Below are positions 37,062 to 45,879 of a DNA stretch of 64,000 bases, piece by piece. The position numbers were made by a program, and so were the translations under genes. The notes beneath the pieces were generated by a model that saw nothing but the letters and a program-made list of their open reading frames with translations, was not told the DNA's origin and did no database searches. Origin of the DNA: Natronococcus sp. A-GB7 (GTDB lineage Archaea > Halobacteriota > Halobacteria > Halobacteriales > Natrialbaceae); the NCBI RefSeq assembly GCF_029688865.1, contig NZ_JARUKV010000003.1, forward strand, positions 172,736-236,735, given 5' to 3'. The first letter of the stretch is position 1, and the number at the start of each line of letters is the position of its first letter.

Positions 37062-37212
37062 TTGGGGAAGGTGTTGCTCGACACGTTGGAGCTACAGGAA
37101 CGTAAAACGCACAGTCCGTTCGCCGCGCCGGAACGATCCGCCCCTCGTTTGCGCGAAGCAGTCGGCGTCGGATCCGAAGGCGGTTTAGTCTCAGCGCGTC
37201 GAACACGCAGTG

Positions 37213-38139
37213 ATGCCACTGCGCGTGACGTTCCTGGGGACCGGCGGGGCCGTTCCGACGACCGAGCGGAATCCGAGCGGGATCTTCGTCGCCCGCGAGG
37301 GTGAGGGACTGCTGTTCGACGCCGGCGAGGGAACCCAGCGCCAGATGATGCGCTTCGGCACGGGGTTTTCGATATCGCACATCTTCGTCACGCACCTCCA
37401 CGGCGACCACGTCCTCGGGATTCCTGGCCTGCTCCAGACGATGGACTTCAACGACCGCGAGGACGCACTGGCGATCCACGGCCCCCGGGGTACCCGACGC
37501 GACCTCGAGTCGCTGGTCCACGCGCTCGGCAATCAACCCTCGTTTCCGGTGCGGATCAACGAGGTCGGCGGCGGCGACGTCGCCTACCGCGCCGACGAGT
37601 TCGAGGTTCGCGCCTTCGCGACCGACCACGACACCCGGTCAGTCGGCTACGCGCTCGTCGAGGACGACCGCAAGGGGCGGTTCGACCGCGAACGCGCCGA
37701 GGAGCTCGGCGTCCCTGTCGGGCCGAAGTTCTCGAGGCTCCACGAAGGGGAGCCCGTCGAGCTCGAGGACGGCTCCGTCGTCGACCCCGAGCAGGTCGTC
37801 GGCGACCCCCGCCCCGGTCGCGCGCTCGTCTACACCGGCGACACCCGACCGACGGCTGCGACGATCGAAGCCGCCGACGAACCCGACCTGTTGATCCACG
37901 ACGCGACGTTCGCGGACGACCGTGCGGACCGCGCCGCGGACACCGCCCACTCGACGGCCCGCCAGGCCGCTGAAATCGCCAACCGAGCCGGTGCGACACG
38001 GCTGGCGCTGATGCATCTTTCCTCCCGGTACGCCGGCGACGTCTCGGCCCACCTCGAGGAGTCTCGCGAAATCTTCGCGGGCGAGGTGTTCGTTCCCGAC
38101 GACGGAGAGACCCTCGAGCTCGAGTACCCGGACGCCTGA
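37213..38139 (+). CDS. rnz: Ribonuclease Z
   Basis: tRNA 3'-end processing endonuclease. 308 residues, metallo-beta-lactamase fold. LRVTFLGTGGAVPTTERNPS at the N-terminus, FDAGEGTQRQMMRFG, the zinc motif FVTHLHGDHVLGIPGLLQTM, DTRSVGYAL, LVYTGDTRPT, LLIHDATFADD and AHSTARQAAEIANRAGATRLALMHLSSRY. All metal ligands typical of the short RNase Z (His-X-His-X-Asp-His and later His/Asp) are seen. ATG 37213 preferred over the GTG 3 nt upstream. Divergent from the surface protein gene. Confidence 0.95.
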   Translation: MPLRVTFLGTGGAVPTTERNPSGIFVAREGEGLLFDAGEGTQRQMMRFGTGFSISHIFVTHLHGDHVLGIPGLLQTMDFNDREDALAIHGPRGTRRDLESLVHALGNQPSFPVRINEVGGGDVAYRADEFEVRAFATDHDTRSVGYALVEDDRKGRFDRERAEELGVPVGPKFSRLHEGEPVELEDGSVVDPEQVVGDPRPGRALVYTGDTRPTAATIEAADEPDLLIHDATFADDRADRAADTAHSTARQAAEIANRAGATRLALMHLSSRYAGDVSAHLEESREIFAGEVFVPDDGETLELEYPDA

Positions 38140-38224
38140 GTGGGGCCACCCCTCGGGGCGGTCCCGTCCTGCGGTCGGCCGACAAAGCTTTGTGGTACTG
38201 TCACACAGTGACAGAGGTATCGAT

Positions 38225-38491
38225 ATGCAACCGTGCCAGAACTGTCAGGCGATTATCGACGAGTACACCCTGGACAAACAACTCGAGACCCTGCGCGGAC
38301 TCACCGTCGACGACTTCAACGTCTGTGCGGACTGCGTAACGGTCGCTCCCGACGCCTGCGTGGAGTGCAGCGGCGCGGTCTACGTTCCGCGAAGCGAACC
38401 CTCGACGCCCGACTACTGTCCGGCCTGCCGATCCGATCGGATCGAGCGCACGGGACGGGATCCCGGCTGGACCGTCGAGACGACCTCCTAA
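38225..38491 (+). CDS. Small double zinc-ribbon protein (DUF7571-like)
   Basis: 88 residues from ATG 38225. Eight Cys occur as four pairs: CQNC, CADC, CVEC and CPAC, enough for two zinc sites. The start MQPCQNCQAIIDEYTLDKQLETL matches a haloarchaeal family that I recall as a DUF; function is unknown. It follows rnz after 85 nt on the same strand and could share its transcript. Confidence 0.78.
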   Translation: MQPCQNCQAIIDEYTLDKQLETLRGLTVDDFNVCADCVTVAPDACVECSGAVYVPRSEPSTPDYCPACRSDRIERTGRDPGWTVETTS

Positions 38492-38837
38492 AGGCACCCG
38501 TCCTCGGACCGCTCCGAGCGGGTTTCGATCGATTTGGATGACGACGATTTTGGCCTCTGAAGTGTGACGAAGAACTCCATCCACTGGAGAGAATCGACGG
38601 TCTGTAAATATATAAGGTGAATATTTACTGTGTGTACACAACGGTTATTGCGTGGGATCAGCTCTCGATCATGTGAACAGTACGCACAGACGTTCGGGCC
38701 GCGGTGCCGGCCCGCCGATTTGCCGCCGGCCGAGAGGCGGAGCGAACGGTGCGATCGTCTCGGATCCGACCGCCTGGATCCCGCAGCAACCGACGCGACG
38801 CGGCGATCGAACGACACGCGTCTTCCGGAGTTGAGAG
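38492..38837. other. Intergenic region before the GCS2/GATase operon
   Basis: 346 nt. AT-rich centre (38595-38650) carries a promoter with a palindrome (separate entry). The following 200 nt up to the CDS start contain short frames but nothing protein-like; they form a long 5' leader if transcription starts at the promoter. GGACCGCTCCGAGCGGGT (38507-38524) is a GC-rich inverted repeat that might end the upstream transcript. Confidence 0.5.
38606..38640 (+). promoter_or_regulatory. Promoter with start-site palindrome
   Basis: AAATATATAAGG at 38606-38617 is a strong TATA box. TGTGTACACA, a perfect 10-bp palindrome, is at 38631-38640, exactly where transcription should begin. That is a classic place for a repressor. 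The first convincing gene downstream starts 200 nt later. Confidence 0.5.
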
Positions 38838-40037
38838 ATGGCTTCCCCACTCGATACCGAAACAGCATCCTCCGCGAACGACGGCGAACCGGTTCGACGG
38901 AGCGTCGAGGTCGAGTACTGGGTAATCGACGAGCGCGGCCGACTGACCGAACCCGGCGACCTCCTCGAGGCGTCTCCGGGCGTCGAACGGGAGTTCGTCG
39001 CCCCGCTGCTCGAGATCAAGACGACGCCGTGTGAGTCTACGGACGAACTCCGCGACGAGCTGTTCGGCCGGTTGGGTCGCGTTCTTCGCCGGGCCGAGGA
39101 CCGGGGGAAGCGACTCGTCCCGCTTGGCACTCCGATACACTCCGGCTCGATCGAGGACCGTCCGAACGAGCGCACGAGGATTCAAGACCGTGTCCTCGGT
39201 GAGAACTTCGAGTACGTTCGACACTGCGCCGGAACGCACGTCCACATCGAACAGCAACCCGGACGCGAGATCGACCAGTTGAACGCGCTCGTTGCACTCG
39301 ACCCCGCACTGGCACTTGTCAACTCCTCGCCGTACTTCCGCGGGACGAAGCTGGCCGCCGGTTCGAGATCGCAGCTGTACCGCCGGCTGGCCTACGCTGC
39401 TCTCCCCCATCAGGGGGAACTCTGGCCGTACGTTCCCGACAGCGAAGCGTGGGCGAGGCGCGTCGACCGCTGTTACGAGGAGTTCCTGACCGAGGCCGTG
39501 ATTTCCGGTTTCGACCGGCAATACGTTCGGTCGCACTTCGAGCCGGAGGGGACTGTTTGGACGCCGATCAAGCTTCGGGATCGGTTCTCGACCGTCGAGT
39601 GGCGCTCACCCGACACCGCTCTTCCGAGCCAGGTCGTTCGACTTGCCGACGAAATCGCCGGTATCGTCGAGCACGCTACCGATGTCGACGTCCGCATCGA
39701 AGGAGAGACCGGCCGCGTGACGAACGATTCGATCGTTCTTCCGGAGTTCGAGGCGCTAAAATCGTACGTCGACGCCGCCATTCGGGACGGACTGTCGTCG
39801 GGCACGGTACGATCGTATCTGGAACGAATGGGGTTCGACGTGGCGGCGTACGACCCGCTCTCCCACGAACTCCTCGCGACGGCGGAGCCGACGAGTTCCG
39901 AGGCGCGGGCGCTTCGCATCCAGTACGCGGAACGCCTCGAGCAGGACCTGTCCCGAGGCGCTCGTTCGGGGTCCGTCGATCCACGAGAACACCGGCCGGG
40001 CGCCGACGAGAGGGCGTCGCGATCCGATTCGCGGTGA
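38838..40037 (+). CDS. GCS2-family carboxylate-amine ligase
   Basis: 399 residues from ATG 38838, glutamate-cysteine ligase family 2 (YbdK/EgtA-like). RSVEVEYWVIDERGRL with the metal-binding Glu at the start, LLEIKTTPCESTDEL, LVPLGTPIH, YVRHCAGTHVHIEQQ with the paired His, VNSSPYFRGTKLAAGSRSQLYRR and TVEWRSPDTALPSQ are the family blocks. It should join Glu (or a related acid) to an amine, possibly cysteine as in haloarchaeal gamma-glutamylcysteine synthesis. Its partner 6 nt downstream is a class I amidotransferase, an unusual pairing. Confidence 0.85.
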   Translation: MASPLDTETASSANDGEPVRRSVEVEYWVIDERGRLTEPGDLLEASPGVEREFVAPLLEIKTTPCESTDELRDELFGRLGRVLRRAEDRGKRLVPLGTPIHSGSIEDRPNERTRIQDRVLGENFEYVRHCAGTHVHIEQQPGREIDQLNALVALDPALALVNSSPYFRGTKLAAGSRSQLYRRLAYAALPHQGELWPYVPDSEAWARRVDRCYEEFLTEAVISGFDRQYVRSHFEPEGTVWTPIKLRDRFSTVEWRSPDTALPSQVVRLADEIAGIVEHATDVDVRIEGETGRVTNDSIVLPEFEALKSYVDAAIRDGLSSGTVRSYLERMGFDVAAYDPLSHELLATAEPTSSEARALRIQYAERLEQDLSRGARSGSVDPREHRPGADERASRSDSR

Positions 40038-40043
40038 GAACGA

Positions 40044-40772
40044 ATGGGAGAGATACAACTCGCGCTACTGAACGCGGCTCATGAGGCGACCGACACGCGA
40101 CGGAACTTCCGCCGGGAACTCGACGCCGAGTTGACGGAGTTTCACTGTCCATCCGGCGAGTTTCCCGACGACTTCCGCTACGACGGGTTCGTCGTCACCG
40201 GTTCGAGAGCGTCGGTCTACTGGGATCGGGAGTGGATCGGTCGGCTGAAGAGCTGGACCGGCGATGCGATCCGGGCCGGGCTGCCGGCGCTCGGCGTCTG
40301 TTACGGTCACCAGCTCCTCGCAGACGTGATGGGCGGCCGCGTCAAAGCCATGGGCGAGTACGAGATCGGGTATCGGACGGTCGAACAGGACGGAGAGAAC
40401 CGCCTTCTCGAGGGGATCGACGAAACGATGACCGTCTTTACCACCCACTCCGACCACGTCTGCGAGAAGCCGCCGGGTGCGACGGTGTTCGCGAAGAACA
40501 GGTACGGGATCCACGGCTTCCGAAAGGACCGCGTCTTCGCCGTGCAGTTTCATCCGGAGTACGACATGAAGACGGCCGAATCGGTCACCGCAGGGAAGTC
40601 GGACCAGCTCTCGGAGCAGCGTATCGACGCGGTCCTCGAGGGGATCCACGCCGGAAACTACGACGCCGCTTGCGAGGCAAAACGACTGTTCGATAACTTC
40701 CTCGCGTACGTAGAAGAGGTGCGAGCGAAACGACTCGCTGCGGACTGTGGACCGAACGAGGAATCCCGTTGA
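40044..40772 (+). CDS. Class I glutamine amidotransferase-like protein
   Basis: 242 residues. GVCYGHQLLADVMGG carries the nucleophile Cys (near residue 87), with VQFHPEYDMKTAE holding the catalytic His and Glu. The region around FVVTGSRASVYWDREWIGRLKSW fits the GMP-synthase-A-like/GATase1 group. Such enzymes hydrolyse glutamine to deliver ammonia, or cleave gamma-glutamyl bonds. It is 6 nt after the GCS2 ligase with the same strand, so a two-enzyme unit is likely: perhaps ligase plus amide donor, or ligase plus gamma-glutamyl hydrolase. Substrates unknown. Confidence 0.85.
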   Translation: MGEIQLALLNAAHEATDTRRNFRRELDAELTEFHCPSGEFPDDFRYDGFVVTGSRASVYWDREWIGRLKSWTGDAIRAGLPALGVCYGHQLLADVMGGRVKAMGEYEIGYRTVEQDGENRLLEGIDETMTVFTTHSDHVCEKPPGATVFAKNRYGIHGFRKDRVFAVQFHPEYDMKTAESVTAGKSDQLSEQRIDAVLEGIHAGNYDAACEAKRLFDNFLAYVEEVRAKRLAADCGPNEESR

Positions 40773-40806
40773 CCGCAGCCGGCGGGATGCCACCGAGGGT
40801 GTCGAT

Positions 40807-41781
40807 TCAGTCGTGGCCGTACACCGGAACCGGTTCGTACGGCTCCTCGAGGTACTCGACGTCGGAGGACGACAGCGAGATCTCGAGCGCCTCGACGGCC
40901 TCCTCTAAGTGCTCGACGCTCGAGGTGCCGACGATCGGCGCGGTCGTATTGTCGTTTTCGAACTGCCAGGCCAGTGCGATCTGGGCCATCGTGACGCCGC
41001 GGTCGTCGGCGAGCTCTCCCACTCGTTCGTTGATCTCCTCGCTTGCCGGGAACTCGTGGTAGGGGACGCCGGCGTTCTCGATCTCGTGGTCGGCCCGCGT
41101 CGTCGTCTGAAACTCCTCGTGGGGCCGAGCGAGATACCCCGCGCCGAGGGGGCTCCAGGGCATCGTGGCGACGTCGTAGGCGTCGCAGACGGGGAACATC
41201 TCGCGTTCCTCCTCGCGGTAGGCCAGGTGGTAGAGGTTCTGCATCGTCTCGAACGGCGCGAGCCCCTCGCGTTCGCTCACCCGTCTGGCCTCGAGGAACT
41301 GGTGGGCCCACATCGAGGACGCCCCGAGATGACGGACCTTCCCGCGGCCGACGGCGTCGTCGAGAGCGCGCATCGTCGTCTCGATCGGCGTGTCGTAATC
41401 CCAGCGGTGGATCTGGTAGAGGTCGAGCGTATCCATCCCCAGGCGGTCGAGGGAGGCCTCGAGCTCCTGCTCGATCGTCTTCCGCGAGAGCCCCTCGGCG
41501 TTTCGGTGGTCGGTCGCGCCCGGAAACCGAACCTTCGAGGCGACGACGAACTCGTCGCGGTCGTAGTCGGCCAGCACGTCGCCGAGAATCGCCTCGCTCT
41601 CGCCCGCCGAGTAGACGTTCGCCGTGTCGAAGAAGTTGATCCCCAGATCGATCGCCCGCTCGAGGAGTTCGCGCCCTTCCTCCGCGTCCAACATCCAGTC
41701 CTGACCGCTGCCGAAGCTCATACAGCCGAGACAGATCTTGCTCACGGTCGTGCCGGTCGAGCCGAGCGTCGTGTACTCCAT
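40807..41781 (-). CDS. Aldo/keto reductase
   Basis: 324 residues from ATG 41781, NADPH-dependent TIM barrel. MEYTTLGSTGTTVSKICLGCMSFG start, INFFDTANVYSAGESEAILG (catalytic Asp and Tyr), FVVASKVRF (Lys), DLYQIHRWDYDTPIE (His), HLGASSMWAHQF and APIVGTSSVEHLEEAVEAL (cofactor site). This is the general oxidoreductase group (YajO/AKR11-like). Substrate unknown. Convergent with the GATase gene; a few A/T-rich bases upstream give the promoter. Confidence 0.92.
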   Translation of the reverse strand: MEYTTLGSTGTTVSKICLGCMSFGSGQDWMLDAEEGRELLERAIDLGINFFDTANVYSAGESEAILGDVLADYDRDEFVVASKVRFPGATDHRNAEGLSRKTIEQELEASLDRLGMDTLDLYQIHRWDYDTPIETTMRALDDAVGRGKVRHLGASSMWAHQFLEARRVSEREGLAPFETMQNLYHLAYREEEREMFPVCDAYDVATMPWSPLGAGYLARPHEEFQTTTRADHEIENAGVPYHEFPASEEINERVGELADDRGVTMAQIALAWQFENDNTTAPIVGTSSVEHLEEAVEALEISLSSSDVEYLEEPYEPVPVYGHD

Positions 41782-41929
41782 CGAACCGATCGATGGCCGT
41801 CGCGTCCAAATACCTACCGCTGCCGAACTCGCGTTATCTTTCCCCAGTCTAAAATTTACGATACAGGAAGTTACCATCCAGAAAACCTATATATTCGTTT
41901 CAAATACAACTCGTCAGTGATCTATCCTG

Positions 41930-42577
41930 TTGGACGGTCTATCTGATATCACGACCATCCTCTTTCCCACGGTGTACGTGCTGTTCTTTCTGGGCACGCT
42001 CGGAGTCCTCGCGTTCGCTCGTCGTCGATACGCTCGAGAGGTCTGGCTCGCGGGATTCTTTACGACGCTGCTGGCCGTCACGCTGGTGGGCATGCCGCTG
42101 CTTCCGGTCGTCGACATGCACAAGTTCGCCCAACCGTCCGAGGAGGAAGAGACCTACTACGAAATTCGGATGGTCGACGCGGCGGGTGAGGAACTCCGGT
42201 TCGACGACCGCTCGACGCCGCCGACGACGGGCACCCGGACGTCGACGGTCGCCGGACAGATGGCCGACGAGTACACCGACGAACAGCGCCTCGAGATGGG
42301 CGAGTTCTACCTCGCAAACGCCAGGGAGCACCGTCAGGCGGTCGAGTCCGGCGATCGATCGGTAACCGACCGACTCCAGCCGCCGCGGTACGTCGACGAT
42401 CGGGCGTGGACCGCCGCGGAACTCGAGGGCTACGACTCCTTCGAGGCGATTCGGATCTACGAGCGCACGGTGATCTACAGCGACGACAACACGGCCGTCG
42501 AATCGAACGAGGAGCGACCTCGAGTGACGATCGATCCGACCGACGGAACCGTCACCGAACACGAGGACGGACGATGA
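41930..42577 (+). CDS. Two-helix membrane protein coupled to the HTTM protein
   Basis: 215 residues, probably from TTG 41930. Two helices near the N-terminus (FPTVYVLFFLGTLGVLAFA and VWLAGFFTTLLAVTLVGMPLL) precede an extracytoplasmic acidic domain of about 140 residues (EETYYEIRMVDAAGEELRFDDR, EFYLANAREHRQAVESGD, FEAIRIYERTVIYS). I recognise no family for the domain. Its stop overlaps the start of the next gene (ATGA), so the two are translated together. This argues that it is a partner of the HTTM-DCC protein. Confidence 0.8.
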   Translation: MDGLSDITTILFPTVYVLFFLGTLGVLAFARRRYAREVWLAGFFTTLLAVTLVGMPLLPVVDMHKFAQPSEEEETYYEIRMVDAAGEELRFDDRSTPPTTGTRTSTVAGQMADEYTDEQRLEMGEFYLANAREHRQAVESGDRSVTDRLQPPRYVDDRAWTAAELEGYDSFEAIRIYERTVIYSDDNTAVESNEERPRVTIDPTDGTVTEHEDGR

Positions 42578-43815
42578 GCGCGTTTATCAACTACGTCGCG
42601 GAAGACGGCCGCGGCTCGCCGATCAACCTCGCCGTCGTCCGCGTGCTGCTCGGGACGTACGTCATCTGGCGCGTACTCTCGCTCGAGTGGGCGGCCTACG
42701 GGGAGTGGCCCGACGTCCACGTCGACGAGACGATCGGCTTCCTCCACCAGGATCTCTTCTTCGCGCTGTTGCCCTACCAGCAGTGGGTCGTCGCCGCCCT
42801 GTTGGTGCTGTTCGTCGTCGGCTACCGGACCCGCTGGACCGGCGGGATCGCGAGTCTCCTGTTGATGCATATGCTGTCGGTCAAGGCGACGATCTACCTC
42901 GCCGGTACCGTCGAATCGCTGTTCGTCTGTGCGTATCTGATCCTCATGTTCGCGCTGTTCGCCGAGGACGACCGGCTGTCGGTCGACGCGTTCCGCAGAA
43001 CCGGCGACCGCTCGCTCGAGGAACTGAACGCCGTCCTGACCGACGAGACCACCCGGGTCTACCGGATGCGCGCGCTCAAGTGGGGACTGCTCGCGGTCGC
43101 GATCATCTACGTCGGCTCGGCCTGGGGGAAGGCGCTGAACGGCCCGCTCGAGATCTGGCTCTCGGGCGCCGAACTCCAGCGGGACATCCTCTTCAACCGC
43201 GAGATGACCGGCATCGAACGCGCCGCCGGGGTGCCGATCGTCGAAAACGAGCTCCTGGCGTGGGTTGGCTTCGTCGGCACCGCGGCGGTTCAGGTGTCGC
43301 TATTCGTCGCCGCGGTCCTCGGGCTCTCGGTGACGCTTCCGATCCTCGGCATAATCGGGTTCCACATCTCGGTGATCCTCACGCTTGGCCTGTACTTCAT
43401 CGACATGATCCTCGTCCTCTCGCTGTTTGCCGCCTGGGACGGGGCCTACCGACGGCTCGCGGTCGACGCGGACGACGAGGCGACGGTGGTGTACGACGAT
43501 CGTTGCCGCGCCTGCACCCGCGCGCTCGTCCCGCTCGCCCACCTCGACGTCACCGATTCGATACGGTTCGTCCCGCGATCGGACCCCGCCGAGCCGGTCG
43601 ATCGCGACGCGGCGCTGTCCCTGTCGTCCGAGGGAGAGATCGCCGAAGGGTACGAGGCGTTCCGTCGGCTGCTCGGGCGGTTTCGGCTGCTGACTCCGAT
43701 CGCGTGGGGGCTGGGGCTCTCGCCCGTTCGAGCGGTCGGAACCCGCCTCTACGAGCGCGCCGTCCCCGACCGTCGTCGACGTCCCTCGGACGCGCCGGAA
43801 CCCGGCCGCACCTGA
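42574..43815 (+). CDS. HTTM-DCC fusion membrane protein
   Basis: 413 residues from ATG 42574. About seven or more helices in the first 290 residues (NLAVVRVLLGTYVIWRVLSLEWAAY, FFALLPYQQWVVAALLVLFVVG, LLLMHMLSVKATIYLAGTVESLFVCAYLILM, FHISVILTLGLYFIDMILVLSLFAAW) resemble the HTTM domain found in vitamin K-dependent gamma-carboxylases. The C-terminal region (from about 300) is a DCC domain with VVYDDRCRACTRALVPL, a CxxC thiol-redox motif. HTTM and DCC proteins are often adjacent in bacteria; here they are one chain. Function is not known; thiol or quinone redox chemistry at the membrane is an inference. Confidence 0.85.
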   Translation: MSAFINYVAEDGRGSPINLAVVRVLLGTYVIWRVLSLEWAAYGEWPDVHVDETIGFLHQDLFFALLPYQQWVVAALLVLFVVGYRTRWTGGIASLLLMHMLSVKATIYLAGTVESLFVCAYLILMFALFAEDDRLSVDAFRRTGDRSLEELNAVLTDETTRVYRMRALKWGLLAVAIIYVGSAWGKALNGPLEIWLSGAELQRDILFNREMTGIERAAGVPIVENELLAWVGFVGTAAVQVSLFVAAVLGLSVTLPILGIIGFHISVILTLGLYFIDMILVLSLFAAWDGAYRRLAVDADDEATVVYDDRCRACTRALVPLAHLDVTDSIRFVPRSDPAEPVDRDAALSLSSEGEIAEGYEAFRRLLGRFRLLTPIAWGLGLSPVRAVGTRLYERAVPDRRRRPSDAPEPGRT

Positions 43816-43865
43816 GGACCCGTCCCCGCGTCGGATTTATACCCGACTCGACCCTATGGCCCGCC

Positions 43866-45839
43866 GTGAGCACGCGAACGAGTGCGCTCGACGCGGTCGT
43901 CTTCGGCGTCGACGTACAGAGCGGCGACGTGCGCGGCGACGCGCCGTCGTACGCGCTGGTCGTCTACGACGGCGAGGACGTCAGCCGGGACGTCGTCACG
44001 CACCGGAAACTCAGACGGCTGATCGACGACGAGGAGCCGGCCATCGTCGCCACGGACAACATGTACGAGCTCGCGGCGGACAAGGACCAGCTGATCCACT
44101 TCCTCGGGTCGCTGCCCGCCGGGACGAGCCTCGTCCAGGTGACGGGCGCCGAACAGCCCGAGCCGCTCTCTCGCGTCGCGAAACGCCACGGAATCCCCTA
44201 CGGCAAGCAGCCGATGAAGGAGGCCGAGGCCGCGGCCCGGCTGGCGGCCCACAACGTCGGCCACGAGGTCTCGGCGTTTACCGATACGACGACGGTCAAG
44301 GTCTCCCGGGGTCGTTCGACGGGTAGCGGGGGCTGGAGCGAGGACCGGTTCACCCGCCGCATCCACGGCTCGGTCAAGAAGCGGGCCCGCGAGGTCGAGT
44401 CCGAACTCGAGGACGCGAACCTCGAGTTCGAACGCGACGTGCGGGAGGCCTACGGCGGCTTCGCCAACGCGGTCTTCACCGTCGAGGCCCGCCCGCAGGA
44501 CATTCCCGTTTCACGGAACCGCGCGGGCGACGTCCGCGTCGAGATCGAACGCGAGCGCCGCGACGGGATCGAGTTCCGCCCGCTGGCCAAGCGCCGGGAT
44601 CACGTCGTCGTCGGCATCGATCCGGGGACGACGACCGCCGTCGCAATCGTCTCGCTCGAGGGCGAAGTACTGGACGTCTGGAGCTCGCGAACGAGCGACA
44701 CCGCGGACGTTATCGAGTGGATCGTCGAGCGGGGTCGACCGATCGTCGTGGCTGCGGACGTGACGCCGATGCCCGAGACGGTCGAGAAGTTCCGCCGGAG
44801 CTTCGACGCCGCGGGCTGGGTTCCCGACAGCGATCTGCCGATCGACGAGAAACAACATCGGACCCGCGACCACCCCTACGACGACGACCATCAGCGGGAC
44901 GCGATGGCGGCCGCGCTGTTCGCCGTCGACGCCCACGAGAGTCAGTTCGAGCGCATCGCCGAACGGATCCCGCCGGGGATCGACCGCGGCGAGGTCACGG
45001 CGCGGGTCGTCGCCGGCGAGGAGAGCGTCGAGGCCGTCCTGACCGATCTGACCGAGGACGACGGCGGCGAGGAGGAGTCGACCGAGCACGAGCCCCGCGA
45101 GCTGACCGAGGAGGAACGGAAGATCAAGGACCTGAAGACACAGGTCGAACGGCTTCAGTCCCACGTCGGCACCCTCGAGGACCGACTCGAGGAGAAAGAC
45201 GAGCGCATCCACGAACTCGAGAACAGCCTCAGCGGCGCCCGCCGCCAGGAGCGAAAGGAGGTCCGTCGGGACCGGGAGGTCTCGAGGCTCGACCGCAAGG
45301 CCGACCGCCTCGAGCGCGAGCGCGACGAGGCCCGCGAGGAGGTCGAGGCGCTCGAGGGGAAAGTCGAGCGGATGAAGGCGCTCTGGAAGCTCGATCACTC
45401 GAACTTCAGCGACGTCTCCGCGAAGAAGGAGGGGCTCGTTCCCGTCAAGGTGATCGAGAAGTTCACCAAGGGCGCCATTCGAGAAGCCGACGAGCAGTAC
45501 GGCATCGCCGCCGGCGACGTCGTCCACCTCCGGGACGCCAGCGGCGCGGGTCGCTCGACCGCGGAGCTGCTCGCCGGGTTCGAACCGCGAGTCGTGTTGA
45601 AGGAGGGTGGTCTCTCGGACGTGGCCGACGAGATCCTCTTCGAGGCCGAGATTCCTGTCGGTCCGGCCGACGACGTCGCGATGCAGGAGGTCGACGAGCT
45701 CGCGGTCGCCCGCGAGGAGGACGTCGAGGCCGTGATCGACGACTGGCACGGCCGCGCCGAGGAGCGCACTCGCGACCGGAAGGCGGAGATGGTCGATCAG
45801 CTCATCAGCGAACATCGCGCGGGCGACAACGAGGTGTAA
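43866..45839 (+). CDS. DUF460 protein, RNase H-like with long coiled coil
   Basis: 657 residues from GTG 43866. An N-terminal part has VFGVDVQSGDVR and SYALVVYDG; a middle RNase H-like domain (VVVGIDPGTTTAVAIVSLEGEVL, then IVVAADVTPMPETVEKF and HPYDDDHQRDAMAAALFAVDAHES) has the Asp residues expected for a nuclease fold. A coiled coil of about 110 residues (KIKDLKTQVERLQSHVGTLEDRLEEKDERI and onward) precedes a C-terminal domain (GAIREADEQYGIAAGDVVHLRDASG). DUF460 is conserved in archaea with an unclear role, perhaps in DNA or RNA repair. A longer open frame overlaps the HTTM gene antigenically and is not used. Confidence 0.85.
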   Translation: MSTRTSALDAVVFGVDVQSGDVRGDAPSYALVVYDGEDVSRDVVTHRKLRRLIDDEEPAIVATDNMYELAADKDQLIHFLGSLPAGTSLVQVTGAEQPEPLSRVAKRHGIPYGKQPMKEAEAAARLAAHNVGHEVSAFTDTTTVKVSRGRSTGSGGWSEDRFTRRIHGSVKKRAREVESELEDANLEFERDVREAYGGFANAVFTVEARPQDIPVSRNRAGDVRVEIERERRDGIEFRPLAKRRDHVVVGIDPGTTTAVAIVSLEGEVLDVWSSRTSDTADVIEWIVERGRPIVVAADVTPMPETVEKFRRSFDAAGWVPDSDLPIDEKQHRTRDHPYDDDHQRDAMAAALFAVDAHESQFERIAERIPPGIDRGEVTARVVAGEESVEAVLTDLTEDDGGEEESTEHEPRELTEEERKIKDLKTQVERLQSHVGTLEDRLEEKDERIHELENSLSGARRQERKEVRRDREVSRLDRKADRLERERDEAREEVEALEGKVERMKALWKLDHSNFSDVSAKKEGLVPVKVIEKFTKGAIREADEQYGIAAGDVVHLRDASGAGRSTAELLAGFEPRVVLKEGGLSDVADEILFEAEIPVGPADDVAMQEVDELAVAREEDVEAVIDDWHGRAEERTRDRKAEMVDQLISEHRAGDNEV

Positions 45840-45879
45840 CCCCACTTCGGGCTCGAGGCGGGGTCGACGAACCGGCCGC

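Noticed and set aside
35914..37304. Long plus-strand frame across the surface protein gene
   Set aside because: Val/Leu/Asp-rich antisense shadow of the acidic minus-strand gene.
38652..38834. 60-codon frame in the GCS2 leader
   Set aside because: Arg/Pro-rich and no start signal; more likely untranslated leader.
42687..43865. Frame extending the DUF460 gene upstream over the HTTM gene
   Set aside because: Arg/Pro-rich shadow; GTG 43866 starts the recognisable protein.
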